A stretch of DNA of 64,000 nucleotides, taken from the NCBI RefSeq assembly GCF_025802015.1, contig NZ_JAOYFC010000001.1, positions 1,240,001 to 1,304,000 on the forward strand, given 5' to 3'. The notes beneath the pieces were generated by a model that saw only the letters and a program-made list of their open reading frames with translations, was not told the DNA's origin and made no database searches. How positions within the stretch are numbered: position 1 is the stretch's first letter; each line of letters begins with the position of its first letter. A program made the position numbers and the translations under genes. The DNA is from Falsihalocynthiibacter halioticoli. GTDB taxonomy: Bacteria; Pseudomonadota; Alphaproteobacteria; Rhodobacterales; Rhodobacteraceae. Below are positions 27,598-35,204 of the stretch, piece by piece.

Positions 27598-28032
27598 ATG
27601 CTTGTGCAACAGATTTTGAAATCCAAGGCGGATGATGGGGTTGTCACTTTGGCGGCAAGCGCGAGCGTGAGTGAGGCAGCGCAAATGCTGGCCGAACGCA
27701 AGATCGGTACGATTGTGATTTCAAATGATGGCAAGACGGCAGAAGGCATCCTTTCGGAGCGCGATATCGTACGCGAGATTGCCCAAAAAGGGGTGGCCTG
27801 TATGACGGACCAACTCTCTGAGGTGATGACAACTGGTGTTGTAACCTGTGGCCGTGCCGACCAGGTGGATGATGTGCTTCAGAAGATGACAGACGGACGG
27901 TTCCGCCATGTTCCCGTTGTTGAAGACGGAACGCTTGTCGGGCTGATCTCCATCGGTGACGTGGTTAAAGCCAAGCTCGCCGAACTCGCGATGGAGAAAG
28001 ACGCCCTTCAAGGCATGATCATGGGCCATTAA
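27598..28032 (+). CDS. CBS-domain pair protein
   Basis: A 144-residue protein made almost entirely of two CBS domains (about residues 10-65 with VSEAAQMLAERKIGTIVI and ILSERDIVREIA; about 75-130 with VDDVLQKMTDGRFRHVPVV and LVGLISIGDVVKAKL). Such stand-alone pairs bind adenosine nucleotides or NADH and act as energy sensors; the partner is unknown. The ATG at 27598 has GGAGG directly upstream; the earlier in-frame starts at 27535 and 27586 are not needed. It is followed by coaD. Confidence 0.93.
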   Translation: MLVQQILKSKADDGVVTLAASASVSEAAQMLAERKIGTIVISNDGKTAEGILSERDIVREIAQKGVACMTDQLSEVMTTGVVTCGRADQVDDVLQKMTDGRFRHVPVVEDGTLVGLISIGDVVKAKLAELAMEKDALQGMIMGH

Positions 28033-28155
28033 TCAGCGCGAGCCTTTGCTGATGCGCGCCGCGCCAATTATTCCGGCAGGCGGCGTCGGGAAAGGCTTGC
28101 AATCCGTGGCGCAATAATGTTGCGTGCAACAAACATTGCCACAGGAGGAACCAAC

Positions 28156-28647
28156 GTGCGCATCGGACTATACCCGGGTACATTTGACCCGATCACCTTG
28201 GGGCATATTGATATCATCCGGCGCAGTACCGCTCTTGTGGATCGGCTTGTGATCGGCGTTGCGATTAACCGTGACAAAGGGCCGATGTTTGATCTGGATG
28301 AGCGGGTCTCGATGATTGAGGCGGAAATCGCGGGCCTGTCTAAAGAGACCGGAACCGAGATTGTCGTGCATCCGTTCGAGAATTTGCTGATCGATTGCGC
28401 CCATGATGTCGGGGCGCAGATTATCCTTCGCGGCCTTCGGGCGGTTGCGGATTTTGAATATGAGTATCAGATGGTCGGTATGAACCGTGCGCTCGACGAC
28501 AGCATTGAAACGGTGTTTTTGATGGCCGAGGCCAAGCATCAGGCCATTGCCAGTAAGCTGGTGAAGGAGATCGCACGGCTTGGCGGGGATGTGAGCAAGT
28601 TTGTGACACCCGCGGTAAACGGCGCTTTGGTGTCTCGGTTCCGCTAA
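28156..28647 (+). CDS. coaD: Phosphopantetheine adenylyltransferase
   Basis: Catalyses the fourth step of coenzyme A synthesis, transfer of AMP from ATP to 4'-phosphopantetheine. The 163-residue protein has the nucleotidyltransferase signature GLYPGTFDPITLGHIDII at its N-terminus, the RGLRAVADFEYEYQM segment and the late motif SSK-like ASKLVKEIARLGG. The start is a GTG at 28156 with AGGAGGA upstream; the ATG at 28117 lies before the ribosome site and is rejected. A bidirectional terminator follows. Confidence 0.97.
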   Translation: MRIGLYPGTFDPITLGHIDIIRRSTALVDRLVIGVAINRDKGPMFDLDERVSMIEAEIAGLSKETGTEIVVHPFENLLIDCAHDVGAQIILRGLRAVADFEYEYQMVGMNRALDDSIETVFLMAEAKHQAIASKLVKEIARLGGDVSKFVTPAVNGALVSRFR

Positions 28648-28683
28648 ATCCGACTACGGGTTTCTAGATTAGACTAGATAAAC

Positions 28684-28716
28684 AAAAAAGCCGCCCCGTA
28701 TTGAGGCGGCTTTTCT
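28684..28716. terminator. Bidirectional terminator between coaD and gap
   Basis: AAAAGCCGCC pairs with GGCGGCTTTT (10 bp, 9-base loop), with A and T runs on the two sides; it suits both converging transcripts. Confidence 0.88.
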
Positions 28717-28736
28717 AATGTGTGTAAGCGTTAAGC

Positions 28737-29741
28737 TTAGATAAGTTTTGCCATCGCAACCGCTGTGTCGGCCATGCGGTTGGAGAAGCCCCACTCGTTG
28801 TCATACCAAGTCAGGATACGGCACATGTTGCCGTCCATTACCTTGGTCTGGTCAGTGGCAAAGATCGAGCTGTGGGGATCGTGGTTGAAGTCCATCGATA
28901 CCAGCTTGTGATCTGTGACGCCGAGGATACCCTTGAGCGGGCCTTCGGACGCGGCGGCGTGGATCGCAGCGTTGATCTCTTCGGCGGTTGTGTCGCGGCT
29001 GGCTTCGAATGTCAGGTCGACAACAGAAACGTTTGGCGTTGGCACGCGGATCGCAACGCCGTCCAGCTTGCCGTTAAGCTCTGGCAGCACGAGGCCAACG
29101 GCCTTGGCCGCGCCTGTGGACGTTGGGATCATGTTGCAGGCCGCAGCGCGGGCGCGATACAGGTCGCTGTGCATTGTATCGAGCGTTGGCTGGTCGCCTG
29201 TGTAGCTGTGGATCGTTGTCATGAAGCCGCGCTTGATGCCGATCACATCGTTCAGAACCTTGGCAACCGGCGAGAGACAGTTGGTTGTGCAAGAGGCGTT
29301 CGATACCACGATGTCTTCGGATGTGAGCGTGTTGTCGTTCACACCGTATACGATGGTTTTGTCAGCGCCTGCGGATGGCGCAGAGACAAGAACGCGGCTC
29401 GCGCCGTTTTCAAGGTGGATGGCGGCTTTGTCGCGCGCGGTAAAGATACCGGTACACTCAAGCACGATGTCGATGTGACCCCATGGAAGTTCGGCAGGGT
29501 TGCGGATTGCGGTTACGGCAATCGGGCCACGGCCCACGTCGATTGTGTTGTCGGTTGTGGTCACGTCATGCGGGAAACGGCCATGCACGGTGTCATAGCG
29601 CAGGAGGTGCGCGTTGGTTTCAACCGGACCAAGATCGTTGATCGCCACAACTTCAATATCGGTGCGGCCGGATTCAACGATGGCGCGCAGAACATTCCGG
29701 CCAATGCGTCCAAACCCGTTGATCGCTACTTTTACAGACAT
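28737..29741 (-). CDS. gap: Glyceraldehyde-3-phosphate dehydrogenase, NAD type
   Basis: Converts glyceraldehyde 3-phosphate, phosphate and NAD+ to 1,3-bisphosphoglycerate. The 334-residue protein has the NAD fold INGFGRIGRNVLRA, catalytic Cys151 in SNASCTTNC and His178 in TIHSYTGDQ. Asp36 (VAINDLGP), the residue that selects NAD over NADP, is present. The ATG has a GAGGAG ribosome site. A near-perfect LacI-type palindrome lies 43 bases upstream. It is the downstream member of two GAPDH genes on this strand; see the paralogue at 30054-31058. Confidence 0.96.
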   Translation of the reverse strand: MSVKVAINGFGRIGRNVLRAIVESGRTDIEVVAINDLGPVETNAHLLRYDTVHGRFPHDVTTTDNTIDVGRGPIAVTAIRNPAELPWGHIDIVLECTGIFTARDKAAIHLENGASRVLVSAPSAGADKTIVYGVNDNTLTSEDIVVSNASCTTNCLSPVAKVLNDVIGIKRGFMTTIHSYTGDQPTLDTMHSDLYRARAAACNMIPTSTGAAKAVGLVLPELNGKLDGVAIRVPTPNVSVVDLTFEASRDTTAEEINAAIHAAASEGPLKGILGVTDHKLVSMDFNHDPHSSIFATDQTKVMDGNMCRILTWYDNEWGFSNRMADTAVAMAKLI

Positions 29742-29783
29742 GCGTAGTCTCCTCGGACTTCAAATAGTATTGTATGGGGCCAC

Positions 29784-29807
29784 GGGCTTGTTATCGCTAA
29801 CAAGCCC
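29784..29807. promoter_or_regulatory. LacI-type palindromic operator upstream of gap
   Basis: GGGCTTGTTA-TCGC-TAACAAGCCC, ten-base perfect arms around a 4-base centre. The core TTGTTATCGCTAACAA, with a central CG, has the form of LacI-family operators. No T tract follows on either strand, which speaks against a terminator. Related half-sites occur upstream of the second gap gene and of tkt. Confidence 0.6.
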
Positions 29808-29893
29808 AAGATGCAATGGGCCTTAACCGAGGAGCGCGGATTTTGGCGGTTGAAATTGACGAAGGGGAAGGGTGCGTGCGCCGATGCGCAGGC

Positions 29894-30037
29894 TTAGCGC
29901 CAGAAGGCGATGTATTCGATCGCTTGTCCGAGGCGGCGCGCGGCGCGGACAGGGAAATCAAGGTGTAAGAAAAAGTGATCTGCGGCGAAAACCAGAAGGA
30001 TCACGCCGCAGATAATCAAAACCAGTCGTGTCGTCAT
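29894..30037 (-). CDS. Small single-helix membrane protein between the two gap genes
   Basis: A 47-residue protein: MTTR, one membrane helix (about residues 5-24, LVLIICGVILLVFAADHFFL), then a basic amphipathic stretch and the ending IEYIAFWR. It starts 16 bases after the stop of the second gap gene, and AGGAAG lies at the end of that gene. I recall similar tiny proteins ending AFWR beside gap genes in other roseobacters, sometimes mislabelled as GAPDH; this is memory and not a search result. The function is unknown. A role as a membrane tether or regulator of GAPDH is only a guess. Confidence 0.7.
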   Translation of the reverse strand: MTTRLVLIICGVILLVFAADHFFLHLDFPVRAARRLGQAIEYIAFWR

Positions 30038-30053
30038 GCGCGCGCGCCACTTC

Positions 30054-31058
30054 CTAGGAGGTGAGGCGCCCCATTTCCGCAGCAACATCAGCCATGCGGC
30101 AGGAAAAGCCCCACTCGTTATCGTACCATGCCAGCACACGCACCATACGTTTGCCGACGACCTTGGTTTGGTCAGGGGCGAAGATAGAGGAATGTGAGGT
30201 GTGATTGAAGTCGATCGAGACTTTTTGTTCAGGATCATAGGCGAGGACCGCGCCCATGTGGCCGTTGGCGGCATTGGCGACGATCTCGTTGATGTCGTCT
30301 TTGGTTACGTCTTTGCCCGCTTGGAACGTCAGATCAACCGCGGAGACATTCGGTGTTGGTACCCGTATCGAGGTGCCGTCAAGTTTGCCGTCCAGCTCTG
30401 GCAGCACGAGGCCAAGCGCCTTGGCTGCACCTGTCGAGGTTGGGATCATCGCCATAGCGGCGGCGCGGGCGCGGTAGAGGTCTTTGTGGCGGCGGTCGAG
30501 CGTTGGCTGATCGCCGGTGTAGCTGTGGATCGTAGTCATGATGCCGCTTTCGATCCCGACAGCATCGTTCAGCACCTTCGCCAGCGGCGCGAGGCAGTTG
30601 GTGGTGCAGGAGCCGTTGGACACGATCTTGTCTTGGGGCAGGAGATCACGATGGTTCACGCCATAAACGACTGTGCGCGCCACATTGGTGGCAGGCGCAG
30701 AGATCAGAACGCGTTTTGCGCCACGCTCAAGGTGGACCGCCGATTTATCGCCGTCGTTGAATTTGCCGGTACATTCCAAAACAACGTCACAGCCGGACCA
30801 GTCAAGCTCTTCTGGGTTATATGTGCTCATCACGTCCATCGGGCCACGGCCCAAATCAAGCGTGTTGCCGTTGACCCGAATATCGCCCGCAAAGCGGCCA
30901 TGCACGGAGTCATATTTTAGCAAATGTGCGTTTGTTTCGATGGGTCCGGTTGCGTTAAGTTTGACAACCTGAACGTCGTTGCGGCCGCTCTCTGCGATAT
31001 GGGCCAATGTACAGCGGCCAATGCGGCCAAATCCGTTAATCCCGACTGTGACGGTCAT
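30054..31058 (-). CDS. Second glyceraldehyde-3-phosphate dehydrogenase, GapB-like
   Basis: A 334-residue GAPDH paralogue with catalytic Cys151 (SNGSCTTNC) and the His178 region (TIHSYTGDQ) intact. The cofactor site differs from the downstream copy: Asp36 is replaced by Ala (VVKLNATGP), and the loop that follows TGDQPTLD carries Arg189-Arg190 instead of Thr-Met. Loss of this Asp is seen in NADP-using GAPDHs such as Bacillus GapB, so NADP(H) use, and perhaps a gluconeogenic or anabolic role, is inferred. Erythrose-4-phosphate dehydrogenase is a less likely alternative. It is followed 16 bases later by the small membrane protein gene. Several LacI-type motifs lie upstream. Confidence 0.93.
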   Translation of the reverse strand: MTVTVGINGFGRIGRCTLAHIAESGRNDVQVVKLNATGPIETNAHLLKYDSVHGRFAGDIRVNGNTLDLGRGPMDVMSTYNPEELDWSGCDVVLECTGKFNDGDKSAVHLERGAKRVLISAPATNVARTVVYGVNHRDLLPQDKIVSNGSCTTNCLAPLAKVLNDAVGIESGIMTTIHSYTGDQPTLDRRHKDLYRARAAAMAMIPTSTGAAKALGLVLPELDGKLDGTSIRVPTPNVSAVDLTFQAGKDVTKDDINEIVANAANGHMGAVLAYDPEQKVSIDFNHTSHSSIFAPDQTKVVGKRMVRVLAWYDNEWGFSCRMADVAAEMGRLTS

Positions 31059-31131
31059 AGCGTATCCTCTTTTTCGCGGTCATCAGGGGCCTCTGACGAC
31101 TTGGCGATTACGGGGGTATATAGGGGAAAAC

Positions 31132-31247
31132 CTAACATATTCCGAGGGTAAAACCGCTTTATTCGCAATATGTTAGCGCAAAACATTGCCCGTTGGCGCT
31201 AACAGGACGTAGCGTTTTATCTTGGGCATTCGATGTTGGCGTTAACA
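31132..31247. promoter_or_regulatory. Cluster of repeated TGTTAGC/GCTAACA operator-like motifs
   Basis: Within the 329-base space before the small plus-strand genes there are an inverted pair CTAACATATT (31132-31141) and AATATGTTAG (31167-31176), then CGTTGGCGCTAACA (31191-31204) and TGTTGGCGTTAACA (31234-31247). The last two have the LacI-type form with a central CG. The cluster sits 74-189 bases upstream of the second gap gene. The rest of 31059-31387 holds no gene that I can see. Confidence 0.5.
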
Positions 31248-31387
31248 ATTTGTGGTCCAGAGTCTGGCAAAGGAATCACTTCGGCGTGGGCGTTGTGAGT
31301 GAGGTTGGAAAATCGGCTTGTGGTGCATTACGTTATAACATAACTATTGGGCCGCAAGATTCTAGCGACGAAGAGGGCTCCGCGCGT

Positions 31388-31501
31388 ATGCAGGCGAAAT
31401 CACAAACAATCATTGAATTTAGCGTTTCGCGGGGTTGGTTGGAGATACTGAAGTATTGCGCGGCGGGGCACCAGTTGCAGATCAAGGTGAATGCGCTCTG
31501 A
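31388..31501 (+). CDS. Possible 37-residue leader-like small protein
   Basis: ATG after GAGGG, encoding MQAKSQTIIEFSVSRGWLEI and a basic remainder, ending in TGATG so that its stop overlaps the start of the next gene. The coupling suggests it may be translated, possibly to help initiate the next gene. I do not recognise it. It may be a chance frame, since the next gene has its own weak ribosome site. Confidence 0.25.
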   Translation: MQAKSQTIIEFSVSRGWLEILKYCAAGHQLQIKVNAL

Positions 31502-31791
31502 TGGCTGGAAACCTTGGCCGCACAAGCCTCAAGTGCAAGCGCCGTTCATCCGACCCGATGCGGGATTACGATCGCCTTCCAAGAGAGTTGCGAATTTGGC
31601 TTTCTGGGGCGGTGCTGCCATGGCGGCCGCGCTCTGTGCGGCGTGCGTTTGATGCAGCACTGTCGCGAACTGGCGGTGTTGGACCTGCGCTGGCGGAACT
31701 GGACCGCATCGAGCGGAGAATCGTTTCCAAAGACGCGCGTAAAATCTGGGGGCAAGATCACCCCAACGTTTCCAACGTAAATAGAGTTTGA
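31501..31791 (+). CDS. Small basic conserved protein, probable DUF6525 family
   Basis: A 96-residue Arg-rich protein with the opening MAGNLGRTSLKCKRRSSDPM, then DYDRLPRELRIWLSGAVLPW and a helical region to the end. From memory this pattern matches the small DUF6525 proteins found in Rhodobacterales; I cannot confirm it here. No enzymatic motif is visible. The high positive charge could mean nucleic acid contact. The start overlaps the stop of a tiny upstream frame. It converges on the transketolase gene. Confidence 0.6.
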   Translation: MAGNLGRTSLKCKRRSSDPMRDYDRLPRELRIWLSGAVLPWRPRSVRRAFDAALSRTGGVGPALAELDRIERRIVSKDARKIWGQDHPNVSNVNRV

Positions 31792-31828
31792 GTTTGGCAG
31801 AAAGGCTTGTGCTTCGCTGCTGTAGAAA

Positions 31829-31865
31829 CGAAAAGCCCCGCCGAAACGCATCCGGCGGGGCTTAA
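31829..31865 (-). terminator. Terminator after transketolase
   Basis: AAGCCCCGCCG and CGGCGGGGCTT pair over 11 bp around a 9-base loop. On the minus strand a run of TTTT and then CGTTT follows, so it serves tkt. Confidence 0.85.
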
Positions 31866-31888
31866 AATACTGTAAGGCCGGTCGAGGA

Positions 31889-33910
31889 CTAGAGCCCGAG
31901 CAGCGCCTTGACCTTGGCAACTGTGTTTTCGGCGGTGATGCCGTATTTCACAAAGAGCTCTTCAGCAGGAGCAGAAGCGCCGAAGCCTTCCATGCCGACG
32001 AACCCAGCCTTGTTGGCCTTGCCGCGCTCACCTGTGAGCCATTTGTCCCAACCCATTTGAACGCCGGCTTCGATCGCAACCCGAACCGGGCCGCCTGGAA
32101 GCACGCGCTTGCGATAGGCTTCGTCCTGCGCTTCGAAAAGTTCCATACATGGCATGGAAACAACGCGTGTACCGATGCCCTCTGCTTCAAGGAGCTCTTG
32201 CGCTTCAAGCGCAACCGACACTTCGGAACCTGTTGCCATCAGGATAACCTGACGTTTGGCAACCGCATCCTTGAGAACATAGCCACCAAGCGCGGTCATG
32301 TTCTTGTTCTTATGCTCTGTCCGAACGGTCGGCAGCCCCTGACGGGAAAGCGCCAGAACCGATGGAGTGGATTTAGACGTAAACGCAACTTCCCATGCCT
32401 CGGCTGTTTCAACCGTGTCGGCGGGGCGGAACACATATGTGTTTGGCGTTGCGCGCGAAATCGCGAGATGCTCGACAGGCTGGTGTGTCGGGCCGTCTTC
32501 GCCAAGGCCGATGCTGTCGTGGGTCATCACGAATACAGTCGGGATCTTGCTCAACGCGGCGAGGCGCATCGCAGGGCGGGCATAGTCTGTGAAACACATG
32601 AATGTGCCGCCGTAGGGGCGCATGCCGCCATGCAGCGCCATGCCGTTCATTGCGCTGGCCATGCCGTGCTCGCGGATACCCCAATAGACGTAACGCCCTT
32701 TGCGGTCCTCTGGCGAGAACACACCCAGATCAGCAGTCTTGGTGTTGTTGGAGCCAGTGAGGTCAGCAGATCCGCCAACAGTTTCCCACATCAGCGGGTT
32801 CAAGACCTCAAGCGCCAATTCGCTGGATTTACGTGTGGCAACCTTTGGCTGCTCTTCGGAAACCTTTTTCTTAAGAGCTTTGACCGCAGCCGAGATTTTC
32901 TTAGGCGCTTCAAGCGCATAAGCGCGGTTGAACTCATTCTGTTTGTTGCCGGAGAGGCTCGCGAAGCGCTCTTGCCATTCTGCAAAGGCCGCAGCGCCTT
33001 TTTCGCCCATGGCTTCCCACTGGGATTTTATGTCAGCGGGGATGTCAAACGGACCATGCTCCCAGCCGTAGGCTGTACGGGTGTTGGCAATCAGTGTTGC
33101 GTCTGTAAGGGCACCGTGGCCTTTGGACGTGTCCTGAGCGGAGGAGCCGAGCGCGATGTGGGTTTCACAGGCGATCATCGAAGGCTTGCCGGATTTCTTC
33201 GCAGCGGTGATCGCAGCATCAATCGCAATCGGATCGTGGCCGTCGATCTCCTGCACGTGCCAACCAGATGCCTTGAAACGCATAACCTGATCGGTACGGT
33301 CGGACAGATCAACGGTGCCGTCGATGGTGATGTTGTTGTTGTCCCAGAAGACGATCAGCTTGGAAAGCTCGTGGCGTCCTGCGATGCCGATGGCTTCTTG
33401 GCTTACGCCTTCCATGAGGCAACCGTCGCCCGCGATCACATATGTATAGTGATCGACAACCTTCTTGCCGAATTGCGCGCGCTGAAGTTCTTCGGCCATT
33501 GCAAAGCCAACCGAGTTCGCAATCCCCTGACCGAGTGGGCCGGTGGTTGTTTCAACGCCGTCGAGAAGGAAATTTTCTGGGTGACCCGCTGTGAGCGCGC
33601 CGGACTGGCGGAAGTTCTTGAGCTGCTCGAGTGTGACTTGCTCGTAACCTGTGAGGTGAAGCAGGGAATAGACCAGCATGGAGCCGTGACCTGCGGACAG
33701 GATAAACCGGTCCCGATCAGGCCAAAGCGGGTTCTTTGGGTCAAACTTCAGATGCTTTTCAAACAGAACAGTCGCCACATCGGCCATGCCCATAGGCATA
33801 CCGGAGTGACCGGAGTTTGCAGCGGCCACGGCATCCAGTGTCAGGACACGGATTGCGGCGGCTTTGTTCCAATGTTCGGGGTGCTCTTTGCGGAGAGTTG
33901 CAATATCCAC
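31889..33910 (-). CDS. tkt: Transketolase
   Basis: A thiamine diphosphate enzyme of 673 residues that moves two-carbon units between sugar phosphates in the pentose phosphate pathway. Seen are the N-terminal AANSGHSGMPMG, the ThDP/Mg motif GDGCLMEGVSQEA through DNNNITIDG, the catalytic-site STYVYWGIREHGMA-type segment (YWGIREHGMASAMNGM) and a C-terminal domain. The start is GTG with AGAGGAA upstream. TTGTTAGCGG and TGATAGC half-sites, similar to those near the gap genes, lie 25-43 bases upstream. It stands alone on this strand. Confidence 0.96.
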   Translation of the reverse strand: MDIATLRKEHPEHWNKAAAIRVLTLDAVAAANSGHSGMPMGMADVATVLFEKHLKFDPKNPLWPDRDRFILSAGHGSMLVYSLLHLTGYEQVTLEQLKNFRQSGALTAGHPENFLLDGVETTTGPLGQGIANSVGFAMAEELQRAQFGKKVVDHYTYVIAGDGCLMEGVSQEAIGIAGRHELSKLIVFWDNNNITIDGTVDLSDRTDQVMRFKASGWHVQEIDGHDPIAIDAAITAAKKSGKPSMIACETHIALGSSAQDTSKGHGALTDATLIANTRTAYGWEHGPFDIPADIKSQWEAMGEKGAAAFAEWQERFASLSGNKQNEFNRAYALEAPKKISAAVKALKKKVSEEQPKVATRKSSELALEVLNPLMWETVGGSADLTGSNNTKTADLGVFSPEDRKGRYVYWGIREHGMASAMNGMALHGGMRPYGGTFMCFTDYARPAMRLAALSKIPTVFVMTHDSIGLGEDGPTHQPVEHLAISRATPNTYVFRPADTVETAEAWEVAFTSKSTPSVLALSRQGLPTVRTEHKNKNMTALGGYVLKDAVAKRQVILMATGSEVSVALEAQELLEAEGIGTRVVSMPCMELFEAQDEAYRKRVLPGGPVRVAIEAGVQMGWDKWLTGERGKANKAGFVGMEGFGASAPAEELFVKYGITAENTVAKVKALLGL

Positions 33911-34263
33911 GAGTATTCCTCTGGTTGGGCTCTTTTGTTAGCGGTTTGATAGCAAGTGTTTCGTAAAGTGCAAGGATGCAAGCTCCCTGAGCGGGAAAAG
34001 AGGCGGCAAAAAGGGGCGCAATTCGAAATTCGCTGCGATAAACTGACCATCAAGCGGTGTTTTGGCACGATTCGTGGTTTTACTGCCGCGCGGGTTTGCT
34101 ACAATCAGACGTGTTGACGTCATTACCGGACCATGTCGAAAGATTGCGGTTCGGACGGTCGGCACGCTGGCAAGCGCCACATCGAAAAGCGCCGTAAAGA
34201 GGCGCGGAAATGGGATCACCGTCGAATGGCGCAGCCCCGCAGGCAGGCCGAGGAGAGAGGCAC
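33911..34263. other. Intergenic region between tkt and the zapA operon
   Basis: 353 bases between divergent genes. It should hold the tkt promoter (left) and the zapA operon promoter (right). Besides the half-sites at 33935-33953 (TTGTTAGCGG, TGATAGC) I see no gene and no strong hairpin. A TTGACG at about 34113 could be a -35 element for the right-hand operon, but no convincing -10 follows. Confidence 0.5.
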
Positions 34264-34719
34264 ATGAGCGAGATCACAGAGTTTGAACAAAGAATTATGG
34301 CAGCTTTTGCGCGGATTAATTCGGGCGTGGAGCGGTTTGAAAAAGGTGAGAGTGCAGCCCTGAAGGAAGCGCTTGAAGCAGAGCGCTCGGTCAATGCCCA
34401 GCTTGAGGAGCGCGTCCGCGCTATCAAAACCAAGCAAGAGCAAACATTGGCCAGCCTTGAGCGGCAGGTTGCTTCGCTTCAGGAGAGCATCGGTACGCTC
34501 GAAGGCGATGTTGGCCGCCTCAAGGGGGTGAATGCCGAATTGCGCAAGAACAACGCCGCCTTGCGGCAGGCGATTGCTGATGGGGTTGCAGACAAAGAGC
34601 TTGTTGACGCCTCGCTTCAGGCCGAGCTTGAAGGCGTGAAAAGCGCGCAGGCCAGCGACCGAAACGAGCTTGATGGGATCATCAAGGATCTAGAGACGCT
34701 GATTGGGGAGAATGCATAA
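34264..34719 (+). CDS. Coiled-coil protein in the zapA operon, ZauP-like
   Basis: A 151-residue soluble protein that is almost entirely coiled coil from about residue 8 to 150, with heptad-like repeats (LEAERSVNAQLEERVRAIKT and SLERQVASLQESIGTLEGDV). In Caulobacter a coiled-coil partner called ZauP is encoded directly before ZapA, and the two proteins focus the Z-ring; the size, coiled coil and gene order here fit that. The ATG at 34264 has GAGAGG upstream and is preferred to 34210. The stop overlaps the zapA start (TAATG). The assignment rests on context and coiled coil rather than on sequence motifs. Confidence 0.75.
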   Translation: MSEITEFEQRIMAAFARINSGVERFEKGESAALKEALEAERSVNAQLEERVRAIKTKQEQTLASLERQVASLQESIGTLEGDVGRLKGVNAELRKNNAALRQAIADGVADKELVDASLQAELEGVKSAQASDRNELDGIIKDLETLIGENA

Positions 34720-35105
34720 TGCCTGAGATCAAAATCACAATTGGCGGACGCGATTTCGAAGTTGGGTGCCAGGAGGGGGAAGAACATTTCCTTCAGGCCG
34801 CTGCCGCACTGCTGGATGGCGAAGCCTCGGTTCTGGCGGAACAAATCGGGCGCATGCCCGAAGCGCGGATGCTTTTGATGGCGGGCCTGATGCTTGCGGA
34901 CAAAACAGCCGGGCTTGAGGAGCGGCTGGCGCAGGCCAATGACAAACTCGCGACGCAAGAGCAATTGCTCGAAGAATTGCGCGCGCGACCGACTGTTCCG
35001 GATCAGGTTGCGGTGATCCCGCAAGAGATCAAAGATACGCTCGCAGAAATCGCCGCACGTGCCGAATCCGTGGCCGATACGATCGAAGAAAAGGCAAATG
35101 CTTGA
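34719..35105 (+). CDS. zapA: Cell division protein ZapA
   Basis: A 128-residue FtsZ-ring-associated protein that cross-links FtsZ filaments at midcell. The N-terminal globular part begins MPEIKITIGGRDFEVGCQEG and continues through a helix with AAALLDGEASVLAEQIG and MLLMAGLMLADKTA; the C-terminal half is a coiled coil. The start overlaps the upstream coiled-coil gene by one base, giving translational coupling. A bidirectional terminator follows within 40 bases, so no 6S RNA gene follows zapA here, unlike in many proteobacteria. Confidence 0.92.
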   Translation: MPEIKITIGGRDFEVGCQEGEEHFLQAAAALLDGEASVLAEQIGRMPEARMLLMAGLMLADKTAGLEERLAQANDKLATQEQLLEELRARPTVPDQVAVIPQEIKDTLAEIAARAESVADTIEEKANA

Positions 35106-35143
35106 ACGTTAAGCTTCGCGGTCAAGCCTTTGGAATAAAGTAG

Positions 35144-35173
35144 AAAAGCCCGCCAATATGGCGGGCTTTTTTT
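35144..35173. terminator. Bidirectional terminator between zapA and grxD
   Basis: AAAGCCCGCC pairs with GGCGGGCTTT (10 bp, 5-base loop), followed by a run of seven T on the plus strand and TTTTC on the minus strand. Confidence 0.9.
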
Positions 35174-35204
35174 GTTGGTTCGTTGCAGAATTTAGAATTT
35201 TGAA

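Noticed and set aside
29784..29807. Palindrome before gap read as a terminator
   Set aside because: The stem is strong, but no T tract follows on either strand, and the core has the LacI-operator form with a central CG.
32057..33949. Long open frame (630 codons) antisense to transketolase
   Set aside because: The translation has no family motif, and the opposite strand is a complete transketolase. Long antisense frames are expected from the codon bias of G+C-rich genes; similar ones lie opposite mmsA (24910-26397) and lpdA (17187-18599).
35106..35204. 6S RNA gene after zapA
   Set aside because: In many proteobacteria ssrS follows zapA, but here a terminator occurs within 40 bases and there is no room for a 160-base RNA.
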